Part shown: in pieces, positions 1 to 5,713 of the stretch | Layout: each line of letters starts with the position of its first letter | How positions within the stretch are numbered: the first letter of the stretch is position 1 | Assembly (NCBI GenBank): GCA_003520285.1 | Contig: DOVB01000282.1 | Location: 1 to 6,175, forward strand | DNA from: Halieaceae bacterium | GTDB lineage: Bacteria > Pseudomonadota > Gammaproteobacteria > Pseudomonadales > Halieaceae | Length of the DNA: 6,175 nt | Direction: 5' to 3' | Notes under the pieces: model-generated | Database searches by the model: none | What the model was told of the DNA's origin: nothing | Seen by the model: only the letters and a program-made list of their open reading frames with translations | Made by a program: the position numbers and the translations under genes

Positions 1-792
1 GCGTTATTTAGGTAGATCCCACACGCCTGTGGTTAAATCCATTTCACGCCACATGGCTTCGCACAATTCGCTTTTGCGCACGCCCAACACCAAAAACAGG
101 CAGCAAGCGAGGTAGTTATCACGGCCAAAGCTATTGATATGGGTATGAAACACACTAAAGGCATAGTGAATTTCCTCTTTGCTGAGCATCCTGTCTTTAC
201 TGGACTCCACGCCACCGGCATCGTCCACGGTAAATGCTGCGGCTGGGTTGTTCAGGGTTAAGTCGAGCTTTATCGCATGTCGAAACAGCTGCTTCATGTA
301 CATCAAGGTGTCGTTGGCAATGGTAGGGCGGTTACTTTCTCGAATGCGTTCTAATACTTCGCGCACGTCGCGTGCGGTCACCTCAGCAATACACTTAATG
401 CCAATGACTGGGCTTATGTCTTTGGTGTAGCCCCCGATACGGAATCTTGGGATGCTTTAGTCGTCTACTCAGATCGGTTCGATACCAGTCATGGAACAGT
501 TGATCCACGGTTTCAATGTCAGGTAACTCGATTTTCTGTTTTTCCAGAAGAGGATCTATGCCGTCGCGTACTTCTTTTCGAAAATAAGCGGCGGCAATTC
601 GAGCGTCTGCCAACGACGTTAAAGGAAATTGTCCCAAGGTTGCTTCTCGTCTTCCTTTGGCTGCGGTGTAGCGGATCATCCAATAAGGCGAGCCCTGTTT
701 GCGGACGCAAAAGTATAGACCTTCACCGTCTGAATATTTTTTGGGTCGGCTTTGCTGTATGCAATAACCTGTTTTGCTGTGAGTTTTCCCAT
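1..792 (-). pseudogene. Broken tyrosine-type site-specific integrase (DUF4102/P4 family), 3' part beyond window
   Basis: Integrases of this family insert and excise genomic islands by recombining att sites. Reading must start at the ATG at 792-790 (MGKLTAKQVIAYSK), with GGAG 6 nt upstream. The frame is lost at an A6 run (T6 at 737-742 on plus) and continues as KKYSDGEGLYFCV, LGQFPLTSLADAR, the DUF4102 arm-binding domain. It shifts again at a G5 run (C5 at 431-435); removing one G joins LKHPKIPYR to GYTKDISPVIG, the SAM-like core-binding domain. The catalytic domain begins near rebuilt residue 205, with the first catalytic arginine in LVLGVRKSEL (about R239). A TAA at 6-4 follows WDLPK; the next codon is CGC, so an ancestral GAA (WDLPKER) is likely. 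The H-x-x-R and tyrosine motifs would lie beyond the edge. About 262 rebuilt codons are seen of roughly 400 expected. Family assignment is firm; loss of function is inferred, and the indels could be sequencing errors. Confidence 0.87.
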
Positions 793-834
793 GTTTACTC
801 CATAGTTGCTGAAATAATGGAGGGGCAAGCATGG

Positions 835-988
835 CTGCCCACCACCGATTTGCTTATTGAATCAGCAGCTAACCTGTTGTGGTGGCGAGTTAAATGCGAA
901 AATTGGGTAACTTACTGCCCACCAATTTGCTCACCACAAAACGCTTATTGAGCCAAAATGAGGGGGCTGCCCACCATTCTGCCCACCA
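835..988 (-). repeat. Four direct copies of TGGTGGGCAG, possible integrase arm-type sites
   Basis: The exact 10-mer CTGCCCACCA (TGGTGGGCAG on the integrase strand) occurs at 835-844, 915-924, 967-976 and 979-988. The first and third copies extend to 12 bp (GGCTGCCCACCA). The last two are 12 bp apart in phase, about one helical turn, while the others are 52 and 80 bp apart. A degraded copy in the opposite orientation, GTGGTGGCGAG, lies at 879-889. DUF4102-domain integrases bind short repeated arm sites beside the crossover core, so these are candidates. The repeats are seen directly; their role is inferred. Confidence 0.7.
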
Positions 989-998
989 CTAAACAGGT
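872..998. repeat. Spaced inverted repeat in the junction region
   Basis: ACCTGTTGTGGTGG at 872-885 is matched in inverted orientation by 983-998, which reads ACCTGTTTAGTGGTGG on the minus strand. Fourteen bases match and two are inserted in the second arm. The second arm overlaps the fourth TGGTGGGCAG copy. The arms are about 100 bp apart, too far for a tight hairpin, so paired protein-binding sites are a more natural reading than an RNA structure. Confidence 0.5.
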
Positions 999-1043
999 AG
1001 TTGGTAACGGACATCTGCAAACCGATTTGGACGGGGAAAATAA

Positions 1044-1080
1044 AAAAGCCCTGTATTTACAAGCAAGTAACAGGGCTTTT
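1044..1080 (-). terminator. Rho-independent terminator of yicC
   Basis: An 11-bp perfect stem, AAAAGCCCTGT (1044-1054) with ACAGGGCTTTT (1070-1080), encloses a 15-nt loop. The loop can pair further as TTAC (1057-1060) with GTAA (1067-1070). On the minus strand the hairpin starts 26 nt after the yicC stop and is followed by a U-rich tract (TTTTTTATTTT), as expected of an intrinsic terminator for yicC. On the plus strand the trailing tract is only four T, so termination that way would be weaker. The hairpin also separates yicC transcription from the integrase. Confidence 0.85.
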
Positions 1081-1098
1081 AAGACATTCTTGGACGGG

Positions 1099-1142
1099 TA
1101 AAAAAACTATTCGATGTTTTGGATCTGCTCCCGCATCTGCTC
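1099..1142. other. Putative attachment site (island junction) at the 3' end of yicC
   Basis: The last codons of yicC (EQMREQIQNIE, stop) abut the repeat-rich region leading into the integrase. Mobilizable genomic islands related to those moved by SXT/R391 elements insert at the 3' end of yicC and leave the reading frame intact, which matches the complete C terminus here. The crossover core cannot be delimited because the other junction is outside the window, so these limits are approximate and the assignment is inference. Confidence 0.35.
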
Positions 1143-1976
1143 AATCAATACCTTAATTTCGACAGATGCTTTAGTAATTTCGGTATGAATCGATTTTGAT
1201 GCGATGGTATTGGCCTCGCGGTTAAGCTCTTGCATCAAAAAATCGAGCTTGCGTCCACACGGGCCGGCCGTTTCTAGTATCGCCCTCATCTCGCGTAGGT
1301 GCACCTCGAGGCGGTCGAGCTCTTCATCGATGTCGGCTTTTTGTGTAAATAAGATGATCTCTTGCGCTAAACGCTGCTCATCGATCTCTACGCTCAATTC
1401 TGCGAGCTTATTTCTTAGCCGATCCTCGAAGCCTTGTTTGGCCATGGGAAATACGGTTTTGATCTGCTCAAGTTGCGCGGTGATGTCGGTGACACGAGAT
1501 AGTACGGTCTTTTTTAGTGCGAGTCCTTCGCCTGCCCTGCTCGCTTGGAGCTGCTCAAGCGCCGTTTCAAAAGTCGTTTGAACAGTAGCGCCGAGAGTTG
1601 TTAGATCGATGGTTTGATGTTCTATGATACCCTCTAATCGCATTATTTCAGCGGCTGAGGCGGGACTGACCAGATCACCGCCAGCATTTTGAATATGCCG
1701 GAGTCTGGCGAGAATCAATTCTAGATGGCCCTCATTGATCCCCGTCGATTGGGGTTTTTTATCTGAGTGTTGCAAGCGAATGTGAACATCAATTTTGCCG
1801 CGTGAGAGGCTTTGCTTAATACGGTTGCGGAGGTGGACCTCGAGTGCAGCCAGTGCTTCGGGTAGCCGCATTGATATTTCCAGATGTCGGTGATTGACAC
1901 TGCGAATCTCGATCACGAGCGTGCTGCTGTCGGTGTTGCTCTGGGATTGGCCAAAGCCTGTCATGCTATGGGTCAT
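1107..1976 (-). CDS. yicC: YicC/YloC-family endoribonuclease
   Basis: YicC proteins are conserved bacterial RNases. The E. coli member has been linked to small-RNA (RyhB) degradation together with PNPase. The 289 residues match the usual length. The N-terminal YicC domain opens with the hallmark MTHSMTGFG and carries RSVNHRHLE (residues 25-33). The C-terminal DUF1732 domain has the signatures ADIDEELDRLEVHL (about 214-227) and GRKLDFLMQELNREANTI (241-258), and ends in KVLIEQMREQIQNIE. The ATG is supported by GAGGAG 5 nt upstream (1982-1987). The gene is divergent from rph across 106 nt. In Pseudomonas-like genomes gmk follows yicC; here a terminator and an integrase do. The C terminus is complete, so any island insertion did not truncate the protein. 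The family call is very secure; the exact RNA substrate in this organism is unknown. Confidence 0.96.
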   Translation of the reverse strand: MTHSMTGFGQSQSNTDSSTLVIEIRSVNHRHLEISMRLPEALAALEVHLRNRIKQSLSRGKIDVHIRLQHSDKKPQSTGINEGHLELILARLRHIQNAGGDLVSPASAAEIMRLEGIIEHQTIDLTTLGATVQTTFETALEQLQASRAGEGLALKKTVLSRVTDITAQLEQIKTVFPMAKQGFEDRLRNKLAELSVEIDEQRLAQEIILFTQKADIDEELDRLEVHLREMRAILETAGPCGRKLDFLMQELNREANTIASKSIHTEITKASVEIKVLIEQMREQIQNIE

Positions 1977-2053
1977 AAGTGCTCCTCGTTGCTAGGCAGT
2001 TTAGCAGTAAGTCTGATATTCAGCGAAACTCCCGCCCCGATTCCTGCTGGCTT

Positions 2054-2062
2054 TGCTATACT
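2054..2062 (+). promoter_or_regulatory. Probable extended -10 promoter of rph
   Basis: TGCTATACT fits an extended -10 element (TGn followed by TATACT, one mismatch to TATAAT). No good -35 hexamer lies 16-18 nt upstream (the stretch is GC-rich), which is tolerable for extended -10 promoters. Initiation would be near 2069, giving a leader of only about 14 nt before the rph start, with the GGAG at 2073-2076 inside it. The rest of the yicC-rph interval shows nothing else that is clear. Confidence 0.5.
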
Positions 2063-2082
2063 CTGGTTTTTCGGAGAAATCG

Positions 2083-2805
2083 ATGACCAGACCCAGCGCC
2101 CGCGCTCCGCATGAGCTTCGCAACATTGTGATTACACGAGGCTTTACTTGCCATGCCGAAGGGTCGGTTCTGGTCGAGTTTGGTAATACCAAGGTTCTGT
2201 GCACTGCCTCGGTTGCTGATTCTGTGCCACGGTTCTTGCGAGGTAAAGGACAGGGCTGGATTACCGCAGAATATGGGATGTTGCCCCGTTCGACAGGTTC
2301 ACGCATGGATCGTGAAGCTGCCCGTGGCAAACAAAGTGGCAGAACTCAAGAGATTCAAAGGCTCATAGGGCGGTCTTTGCGCGCCGTGGTGGACTTAAGC
2401 AAGATGCCTGATTATACGATTACCGTTGATTGTGACGTGATTCAAGCGGATGGCGGCACTCGAACAGCGGCTATTACGGGAGCCTGTGTGGCTTTGGTCG
2501 ACGCCCTAGTTGGTCTGCAGCGAGACAAAGCACTGAAACAAGATCCATTACGACAGTTGGTGGCCTCGGTATCAGTGGGCTTGTATCAGGGGGTGCCGGT
2601 ACTGGATCTTGATTACCCAGAAGATTCCTCTGCGGATACCGACATGAATGTCGTGATGGGCGAAGATGGCGGGCTTATTGAGGTGCAAGGCACGGCAGAG
2701 GGCGCGACTTTTGATCGGTCAGAGCTTAATACGATGCTTGATTTGGCGGAGGCGGGGATTCGCCAACTGTTCGAAGCACAAAGACAAGCCTTAGCAGAGG
2801 GCTAG
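2083..2805 (+). CDS. rph: Ribonuclease PH (tRNA nucleotidyltransferase)
   Basis: RNase PH is a phosphate-dependent 3'-5' exoribonuclease that trims tRNA precursors and other RNAs, working as a hexameric ring in the cytoplasm. The 240-residue product is full length and closely follows the E. coli protein: [20 protein letters not shown] (residues 24-43), [16 protein letters not shown] (56-71), [20 protein letters not shown] (85-104) and [19 protein letters not shown] (116-134). The phosphate-binding arginines are present at about R87 and R127, with T126 beside the latter. The ATG at 2083 is chosen because GGAG lies 6 nt upstream and family members begin near here; an in-frame TTG at 2053 would add ten residues but overlaps the promoter. 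The gene ends in tandem stops (TAG TAA). It converges on the crc-like gene with 12 nt between the stop codons and no terminator hairpin. Confidence 0.97.
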   Translation: MTRPSARAPHELRNIVITRGFTCHAEGSVLVEFGNTKVLCTASVADSVPRFLRGKGQGWITAEYGMLPRSTGSRMDREAARGKQSGRTQEIQRLIGRSLRAVVDLSKMPDYTITVDCDVIQADGGTRTAAITGACVALVDALVGLQRDKALKQDPLRQLVASVSVGLYQGVPVLDLDYPEDSSADTDMNVVMGEDGGLIEVQGTAEGATFDRSELNTMLDLAEAGIRQLFEAQRQALAEG

Positions 2806-2817
2806 TAAGCTTCTTTC

Positions 2818-3585
2818 TTACAGTTCAACATCGTAATCCATGATGACTGGGGCGTGCGTAGAGAACGTCTTGCTTTTGTAAATTGCGCCATAGTCGATGT
2901 TGTACTGTAGGCCTTTTGATACCAATTGGTAATCGGTTCGCATACCGTCGACCCCTGTTTTGCCGCCGGGCCAAAAAGTGTACTCGTCGCTATCTGAATT
3001 GACTTCTCGAAAGGCATCGACATAGCCGATCTCAGTGATTTCATCAATCCATTGGCGCTCTTCTGCCAAGAACCCGGGCAATTTGCTGCGGCGCTCAGTG
3101 AATTCTACGTCTTGGGCTTTGTGCGCGATGCGCCAGTTGCCGCAAATAATGAATTCACGGCGTTTATGAGTGACTTTTTCTAGGTGGTTGACGAGGAGTT
3201 GATAGAACTCATTTTTCTTTGCTTGTGCCCCGCTGTCGTTGGGCGCGGAATAAGGCGCCAATAGCGCACCGATGCTTACCGTACCAAAGTCGGCTTGAAT
3301 ATACCGACCTTCCATATCAAAGTCGCCAAACCCAAGCCCAGTCATGATCGCTTTGGGGAGTTGCTTGGTGTAAATCGCAACGCCTTCTTGTGAGCTATCA
3401 TTCACGTTATCGAAAAAGTAAGCGTTGTATTCACGAGGGAAAAAGGCATCTTTACGCAAGTCGTACTCTGAGCATCGAATATCTTGGATGCAAACAACGT
3501 CGGCGTCTTGGGTTGCTAGCCAGTCAAAAAAGCCAGCTTTCTCGGCATCGATTAATCCGTCCGCGCTGAAACTGATGACTCGCAT
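2818..3585 (-). CDS. crc: Crc-like protein of the exonuclease III (EEP) family, probably not a nuclease
   Basis: In Pseudomonas, Crc works with Hfq to repress translation of catabolic mRNAs. The 255-residue product keeps the exonuclease III fold but departs at key positions (E. coli ExoIII numbering): N7 is S7, E34 is D35 (VCIQDIR), D151 and N153 are N150 and R152 (CGNWRIAH), and D258 is T243 (STHAP). D218 (D229), H244 (H259) and a Y112 loop (YSAPND) remain. Pseudomonas Crc likewise has LQDTR, CGSLYVAH and SQHAP, and shares GLGF, GRYIQADF, KRREFI, PGFLAEER and HAPVIMDYD-like segments. The gene is divergent from pyrE, as crc is in Pseudomonas. The ATG has AAGGGG 6 nt upstream (3592-3597). Automated annotation would probably say exodeoxyribonuclease III; weak residual nuclease activity is the alternative. 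Loss of nuclease activity is inferred from residues, and Hfq partnership from homology. Confidence 0.82.
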   Translation of the reverse strand: MRVISFSADGLIDAEKAGFFDWLATQDADVVCIQDIRCSEYDLRKDAFFPREYNAYFFDNVNDSSQEGVAIYTKQLPKAIMTGLGFGDFDMEGRYIQADFGTVSIGALLAPYSAPNDSGAQAKKNEFYQLLVNHLEKVTHKRREFIICGNWRIAHKAQDVEFTERRSKLPGFLAEERQWIDEITEIGYVDAFREVNSDSDEYTFWPGGKTGVDGMRTDYQLVSKGLQYNIDYGAIYKSKTFSTHAPVIMDYDVEL

Positions 3586-3778
3586 TCGTAGCCCCTTAAA
3601 ATGAGAATGTGTATGATACCTAAGTCAGCGCGAATTTAGTATGCCTTATGTTGTTTAATATGTCGGCATGAGTGAAGAATTCGTGCTAAACAGCGGCGAT
3701 TGTGCCGCTAAATGCATCAAAAAAAGGCATCTTTGTTCTAAAAAGGTGCGCGCGGAATGCGTTCAGGAGAGACTGTCA
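3586..3778. promoter_or_regulatory. Divergent crc-pyrE control region and pyrE leader
   Basis: This 193-nt interval must hold the promoters for both divergent genes. AT-rich stretches near 3634-3662 (including TTTAATAT) are candidate -10 regions, but I cannot assign a convincing -35/-10 pair. The part next to pyrE contains a hairpin, AGCGGC (3692-3697) with GCCGCT (3704-3709) around a 6-nt loop, then A-rich runs at 3719-3725 and 3741-3745. No U-tract follows a hairpin, so the UTP-sensitive attenuator known upstream of E. coli pyrE is not visible. An in-frame ATG at 3668 lacks a ribosome binding site. Confidence 0.45.
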
Positions 3779-4450
3779 GTGTTGCAGCCCTATCAAGCCA
3801 GCTTCATACAGTTGGCAAAAGACTACGATGCCCTCAAGTTTGGCGAATTTACGCTAAAATCGGGACGAGTTTCGCCCTATTTTTTTAACGCTGGTGTTTT
3901 GTGCTCAGGTTCTGCCTTGGCACAACTGGGTCGCTGTTATGCCGATTGCATTGTGGCATCGGGCCTTGAATTTGATATTTTATTTGGACCTGCCTATAAA
4001 GGCATTCCTCTCGCTGCTGTGACTGCAGCAGCCCTGTTTGAGCACCATGGCATCGATACCCCCTTTGCCTATAACCGTAAAGAGAAAAAAGCGCATGGTG
4101 AGGGTGGCCAGTTAGTGGGTGCACCTTTGGCGGGCAGGGTCTTGATCATCGATGATGTCATGACCGCAGGAACCGCCGCTTCTGAGGTGATTGAAATGAT
4201 TGTTGAAGCGGGCGCCAGTCCTGTAGGAATTGCGATTGGGCTGGATCGACAAGAGGCCGTCCACGGAGCGTTGTCGGCGGGTCAATCATTGAGCGCGCGT
4301 TATGGACTGCAGGTGTTGAGCATCGTCACTTTTGCCGATTTGGTCGCGCACCTTGCCTCTGACAGTCGAACCACTTCAGATTTGCGCACCGCCATGGCCG
4401 ATTATCGTGAGCGCTACGGCGCTAAGCAGGAAGCGGGCGATGACAGCTAA
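3779..4450 (+). CDS. pyrE: Orotate phosphoribosyltransferase
   Basis: PyrE joins orotate to PRPP to make orotidine 5'-phosphate in de novo pyrimidine synthesis. It acts as a dimer in the cytosol. From the chosen start the protein is 223 residues, against 213 in E. coli, and aligns from its first residues (LQPYQASFIQLA). Conserved parts are LKFGEFTLKSGRVSPYFFNAG (19-39), FGPAYKGIP (69-77), the flexible catalytic loop NRKEKKAHGEGG (99-110) and the PRPP-binding motif VLIIDDVMTAGTA (121-133). The GTG at 3779 is preferred because AGGAGA lies 8 nt upstream (3765-3770) and homology begins here; TTG at 3782 is possible. An ATG at 3668 would add a 37-residue extension with four cysteines, but has no ribosome binding site. 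The end overlaps the DUF4124 gene by 11 nt. About ten residues at the C terminus exceed the E. coli enzyme. Confidence 0.96.
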   Translation: MLQPYQASFIQLAKDYDALKFGEFTLKSGRVSPYFFNAGVLCSGSALAQLGRCYADCIVASGLEFDILFGPAYKGIPLAAVTAAALFEHHGIDTPFAYNRKEKKAHGEGGQLVGAPLAGRVLIIDDVMTAGTAASEVIEMIVEAGASPVGIAIGLDRQEAVHGALSAGQSLSARYGLQVLSIVTFADLVAHLASDSRTTSDLRTAMADYRERYGAKQEAGDDS

Positions 4451-5111
4451 TGCCAATTCTGTCAGCACCATTCTTTTCAGTTTTCTGATTGCGAGCGCGC
4501 TGCTGTGCGCATCTTCCTCGCTCGATGCTCGGGAGATCTACCGCTATAAAGACGCCTCGGGCGTGTCGGTTATTAACGATCGTTTACCACCCGAGGTTGC
4601 GGCGCTAGGGTACGAGGTTCTGAGTGACACTGGTGTGCTGTTGCGAGTCGTTCCACCTAAAAAAACGCCTGAGCAGCTCGAAGCGCTTGATGCCCAAGAA
4701 TCAGAGGCGGAGCGGGCGCAGCGGCAAGCAGAACAGCAGCGTAAAGCCGATGAACTGCTGCTGATCCGCTACAGCTCGATCGACGATATCAAGGCTGCTC
4801 GGGAGCGCTCACTACAGGCCTTGCAGATACGCGCTAATATCTTACGGAGCAATCTTCGCTCTATGGCACAACAGCTGGGGAATTATCAAGCTGAAGCCGC
4901 TGCCATTGAGCGACTCGGTCAAGCCTTGGATCAGGAGCGCATAGAGGCTATTCAAAATTTACGTGCTCGCATCGAGACCAGTCAGCTCGCACTCAGTGAT
5001 CGCGAACAAGAAGTGGAAGACGTCACGCAAGCCTACCAAGCCGATATCGACCGTTTTCAGCATTTGATGGACCAGGTGTTGATGCGACGTTCACTTTCGA
5101 GCCCGCAATGA
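4440..5111 (+). CDS. Exported DUF4124-domain protein with long coiled coil
   Basis: The function is unknown. Residues 1-30 form a likely Sec signal peptide with hydrophobic core ILFSFLIASALL and probable cleavage after LDA; the n-region lacks lysine or arginine, which is atypical, and the LLC motif does not fit a lipobox well. Next is a short DUF4124-like segment, EIYRYKDASGVSVINDRLPPE (32-52), a small beta-rich motif common in gammaproteobacterial envelope proteins. Residues about 75-215 are charged, Gln/Ala/Glu/Arg-rich and helical, with heptad-like spacing, so a coiled coil in the periplasm is expected. The ATG at 4440 has AGGAAG 6 nt upstream (4428-4433), inside pyrE; the 11-nt overlap suggests translational coupling. 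An in-frame upstream start would lie deep in pyrE and is rejected. It converges on slmA with only 2 nt between stops. A link to pyrimidine metabolism should not be assumed. Confidence 0.82.
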   Translation: MTANANSVSTILFSFLIASALLCASSSLDAREIYRYKDASGVSVINDRLPPEVAALGYEVLSDTGVLLRVVPPKKTPEQLEALDAQESEAERAQRQAEQQRKADELLLIRYSSIDDIKAARERSLQALQIRANILRSNLRSMAQQLGNYQAEAAAIERLGQALDQERIEAIQNLRARIETSQLALSDREQEVEDVTQAYQADIDRFQHLMDQVLMRRSLSSPQ

Positions 5112-5113
5112 GA

Positions 5114-5701
5114 TTAGCGCAAAAACCCCTGGGTCAGCAGTTGCCATTGCTGTGACCACCCTGCTGTTGGGCTGCGTTTGAACTCACTCCGAACAAACTG
5201 CATGAGTCTGCCCTCGGCCGCTGCCATCATGAGGTTTGCCGCCGCCGCCACCGGAATTTGAACGCGTTGCTGTTCTTTCAGTTCCGTTTCGCGAAGAATT
5301 TGTTTCAGCTGGGTTTCAAGGCGATCAAAAAGCTGGCTTACACGGATACGCAATCGTTCGGTTTCGCCGTTCAGGATGTCACCGGTCATAAGCCGAGTGA
5401 TGCCAGGATTCTTTTCGGCAAAGCCAAGTAACAGCGTGAGGATTCGCTCACAGTGAAGTAAAGCCGTCTGCTGCTCCTTAACAATCAGGCCGATACGAGT
5501 AAATAGTGTGTCCTCAATGAACTCGATGAGCCCCTCGAACATCTTAGTTTTACTTGGAAAATGTCGATAGAGCGCCGCTTCTGAAACACCGACTTGCTCG
5601 GCCAGCGCTGAGGTGGTGATCCGTCCTCCTGGGCTTTTTTCTAACATGTCGGCGAGGGTTTCTAGAATTTCTTGCCGTCGTTGGCCTTTTTGTCTGGTCA
5701 T
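5114..5701 (-). CDS. slmA: Nucleoid occlusion factor SlmA (TetR family)
   Basis: SlmA binds specific chromosomal sites and, when DNA-bound, disrupts FtsZ polymers so the septum does not form over the nucleoid. The 195 residues closely follow the 198-residue E. coli protein. The N-terminal helix-turn-helix spans about 28-50 ([21 protein letters not shown]), followed by [18 protein letters not shown] (49-66). The segment [18 protein letters not shown] (90-107) corresponds to the E. coli region around the FtsZ-tail contact surface, and [11 protein letters not shown] (169-179) is near-identical to the family. The ATG at 5701 has only a weak AGGG-like site about 9 nt upstream. It follows argB by 12 nt on the same strand, so cotranscription is likely; the same pair occurs in pseudomonads, where the gene was called ttk. 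No palindrome resembling the E. coli SlmA site (GTGAGTACTCAC) was noticed in the window. Confidence 0.94.
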   Translation of the reverse strand: MTRQKGQRRQEILETLADMLEKSPGGRITTSALAEQVGVSEAALYRHFPSKTKMFEGLIEFIEDTLFTRIGLIVKEQQTALLHCERILTLLLGFAEKNPGITRLMTGDILNGETERLRIRVSQLFDRLETQLKQILRETELKEQQRVQIPVAAAANLMMAAAEGRLMQFVRSEFKRSPTAGWSQQWQLLTQGFLR

Positions 5702-5713
5702 AGCAGCGCCCTG

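Larger units (their letters stand above)
793..1106. other. Gene-free island-junction region between integrase and yicC
   Basis: No credible coding sequence lies in this stretch of about 314 bases. It contains four direct copies of CTGCCCACCA, a spaced inverted repeat, a second direct repeat (GCTTATTGA at 852-860 and 943-951), a strong hairpin terminator and a 9-bp direct repeat flanking that terminator. Dense short repeats between an integrase start and a core-gene 3' end are what is expected of an integrase attachment region with arm-type sites. That function is inferred from layout. I could not place a convincing promoter for the integrase here. Confidence 0.6.

Noticed and set aside
395..832. 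A minus-strand reading frame beginning at 832 with MLAPPLFQQLW as the start of the integrase
   Set aside because: The family-like N terminus MGKLTAKQV begins in another frame at 792 with a ribosome binding site; the 832 start is an artefact of the frameshift at 737-742.
640..951. Plus-strand open frame of 103 codons over the integrase start and junction region
   Set aside because: It lies antisense to the integrase and across repeat DNA, has no recognisable domain, and its composition looks like an out-of-frame reading.
1123..1142. Direct repeat ATCTGCTC (1123-1130 and 1135-1142) as an integrase core site
   Set aside because: It is explained by the protein repeat EQM-REQI in the conserved YicC tail; core sites are usually inverted, so this is probably coding coincidence.
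1204..1581. Plus-strand open frame of 125 codons inside yicC
   Set aside because: Serine- and cysteine-rich antisense shadow of a clearly conserved gene.
2053..2082. TTG start adding ten residues to RNase PH
   Set aside because: It overlaps the likely -10 element, and the ATG at 2083 has GGAG at good spacing and matches the family N terminus.
2001..2330. Minus-strand open frame over the 5' part of rph
   Set aside because: Antisense shadow of rph crossing its promoter region; no family resemblance.
5131..5162. Hairpin (CAGCA/TGCTG with extra outer pairs) near the 3' end of slmA as a shared terminator
   Set aside because: It is inside the slmA coding sequence, has a bulged stem and no U-tract on either strand.
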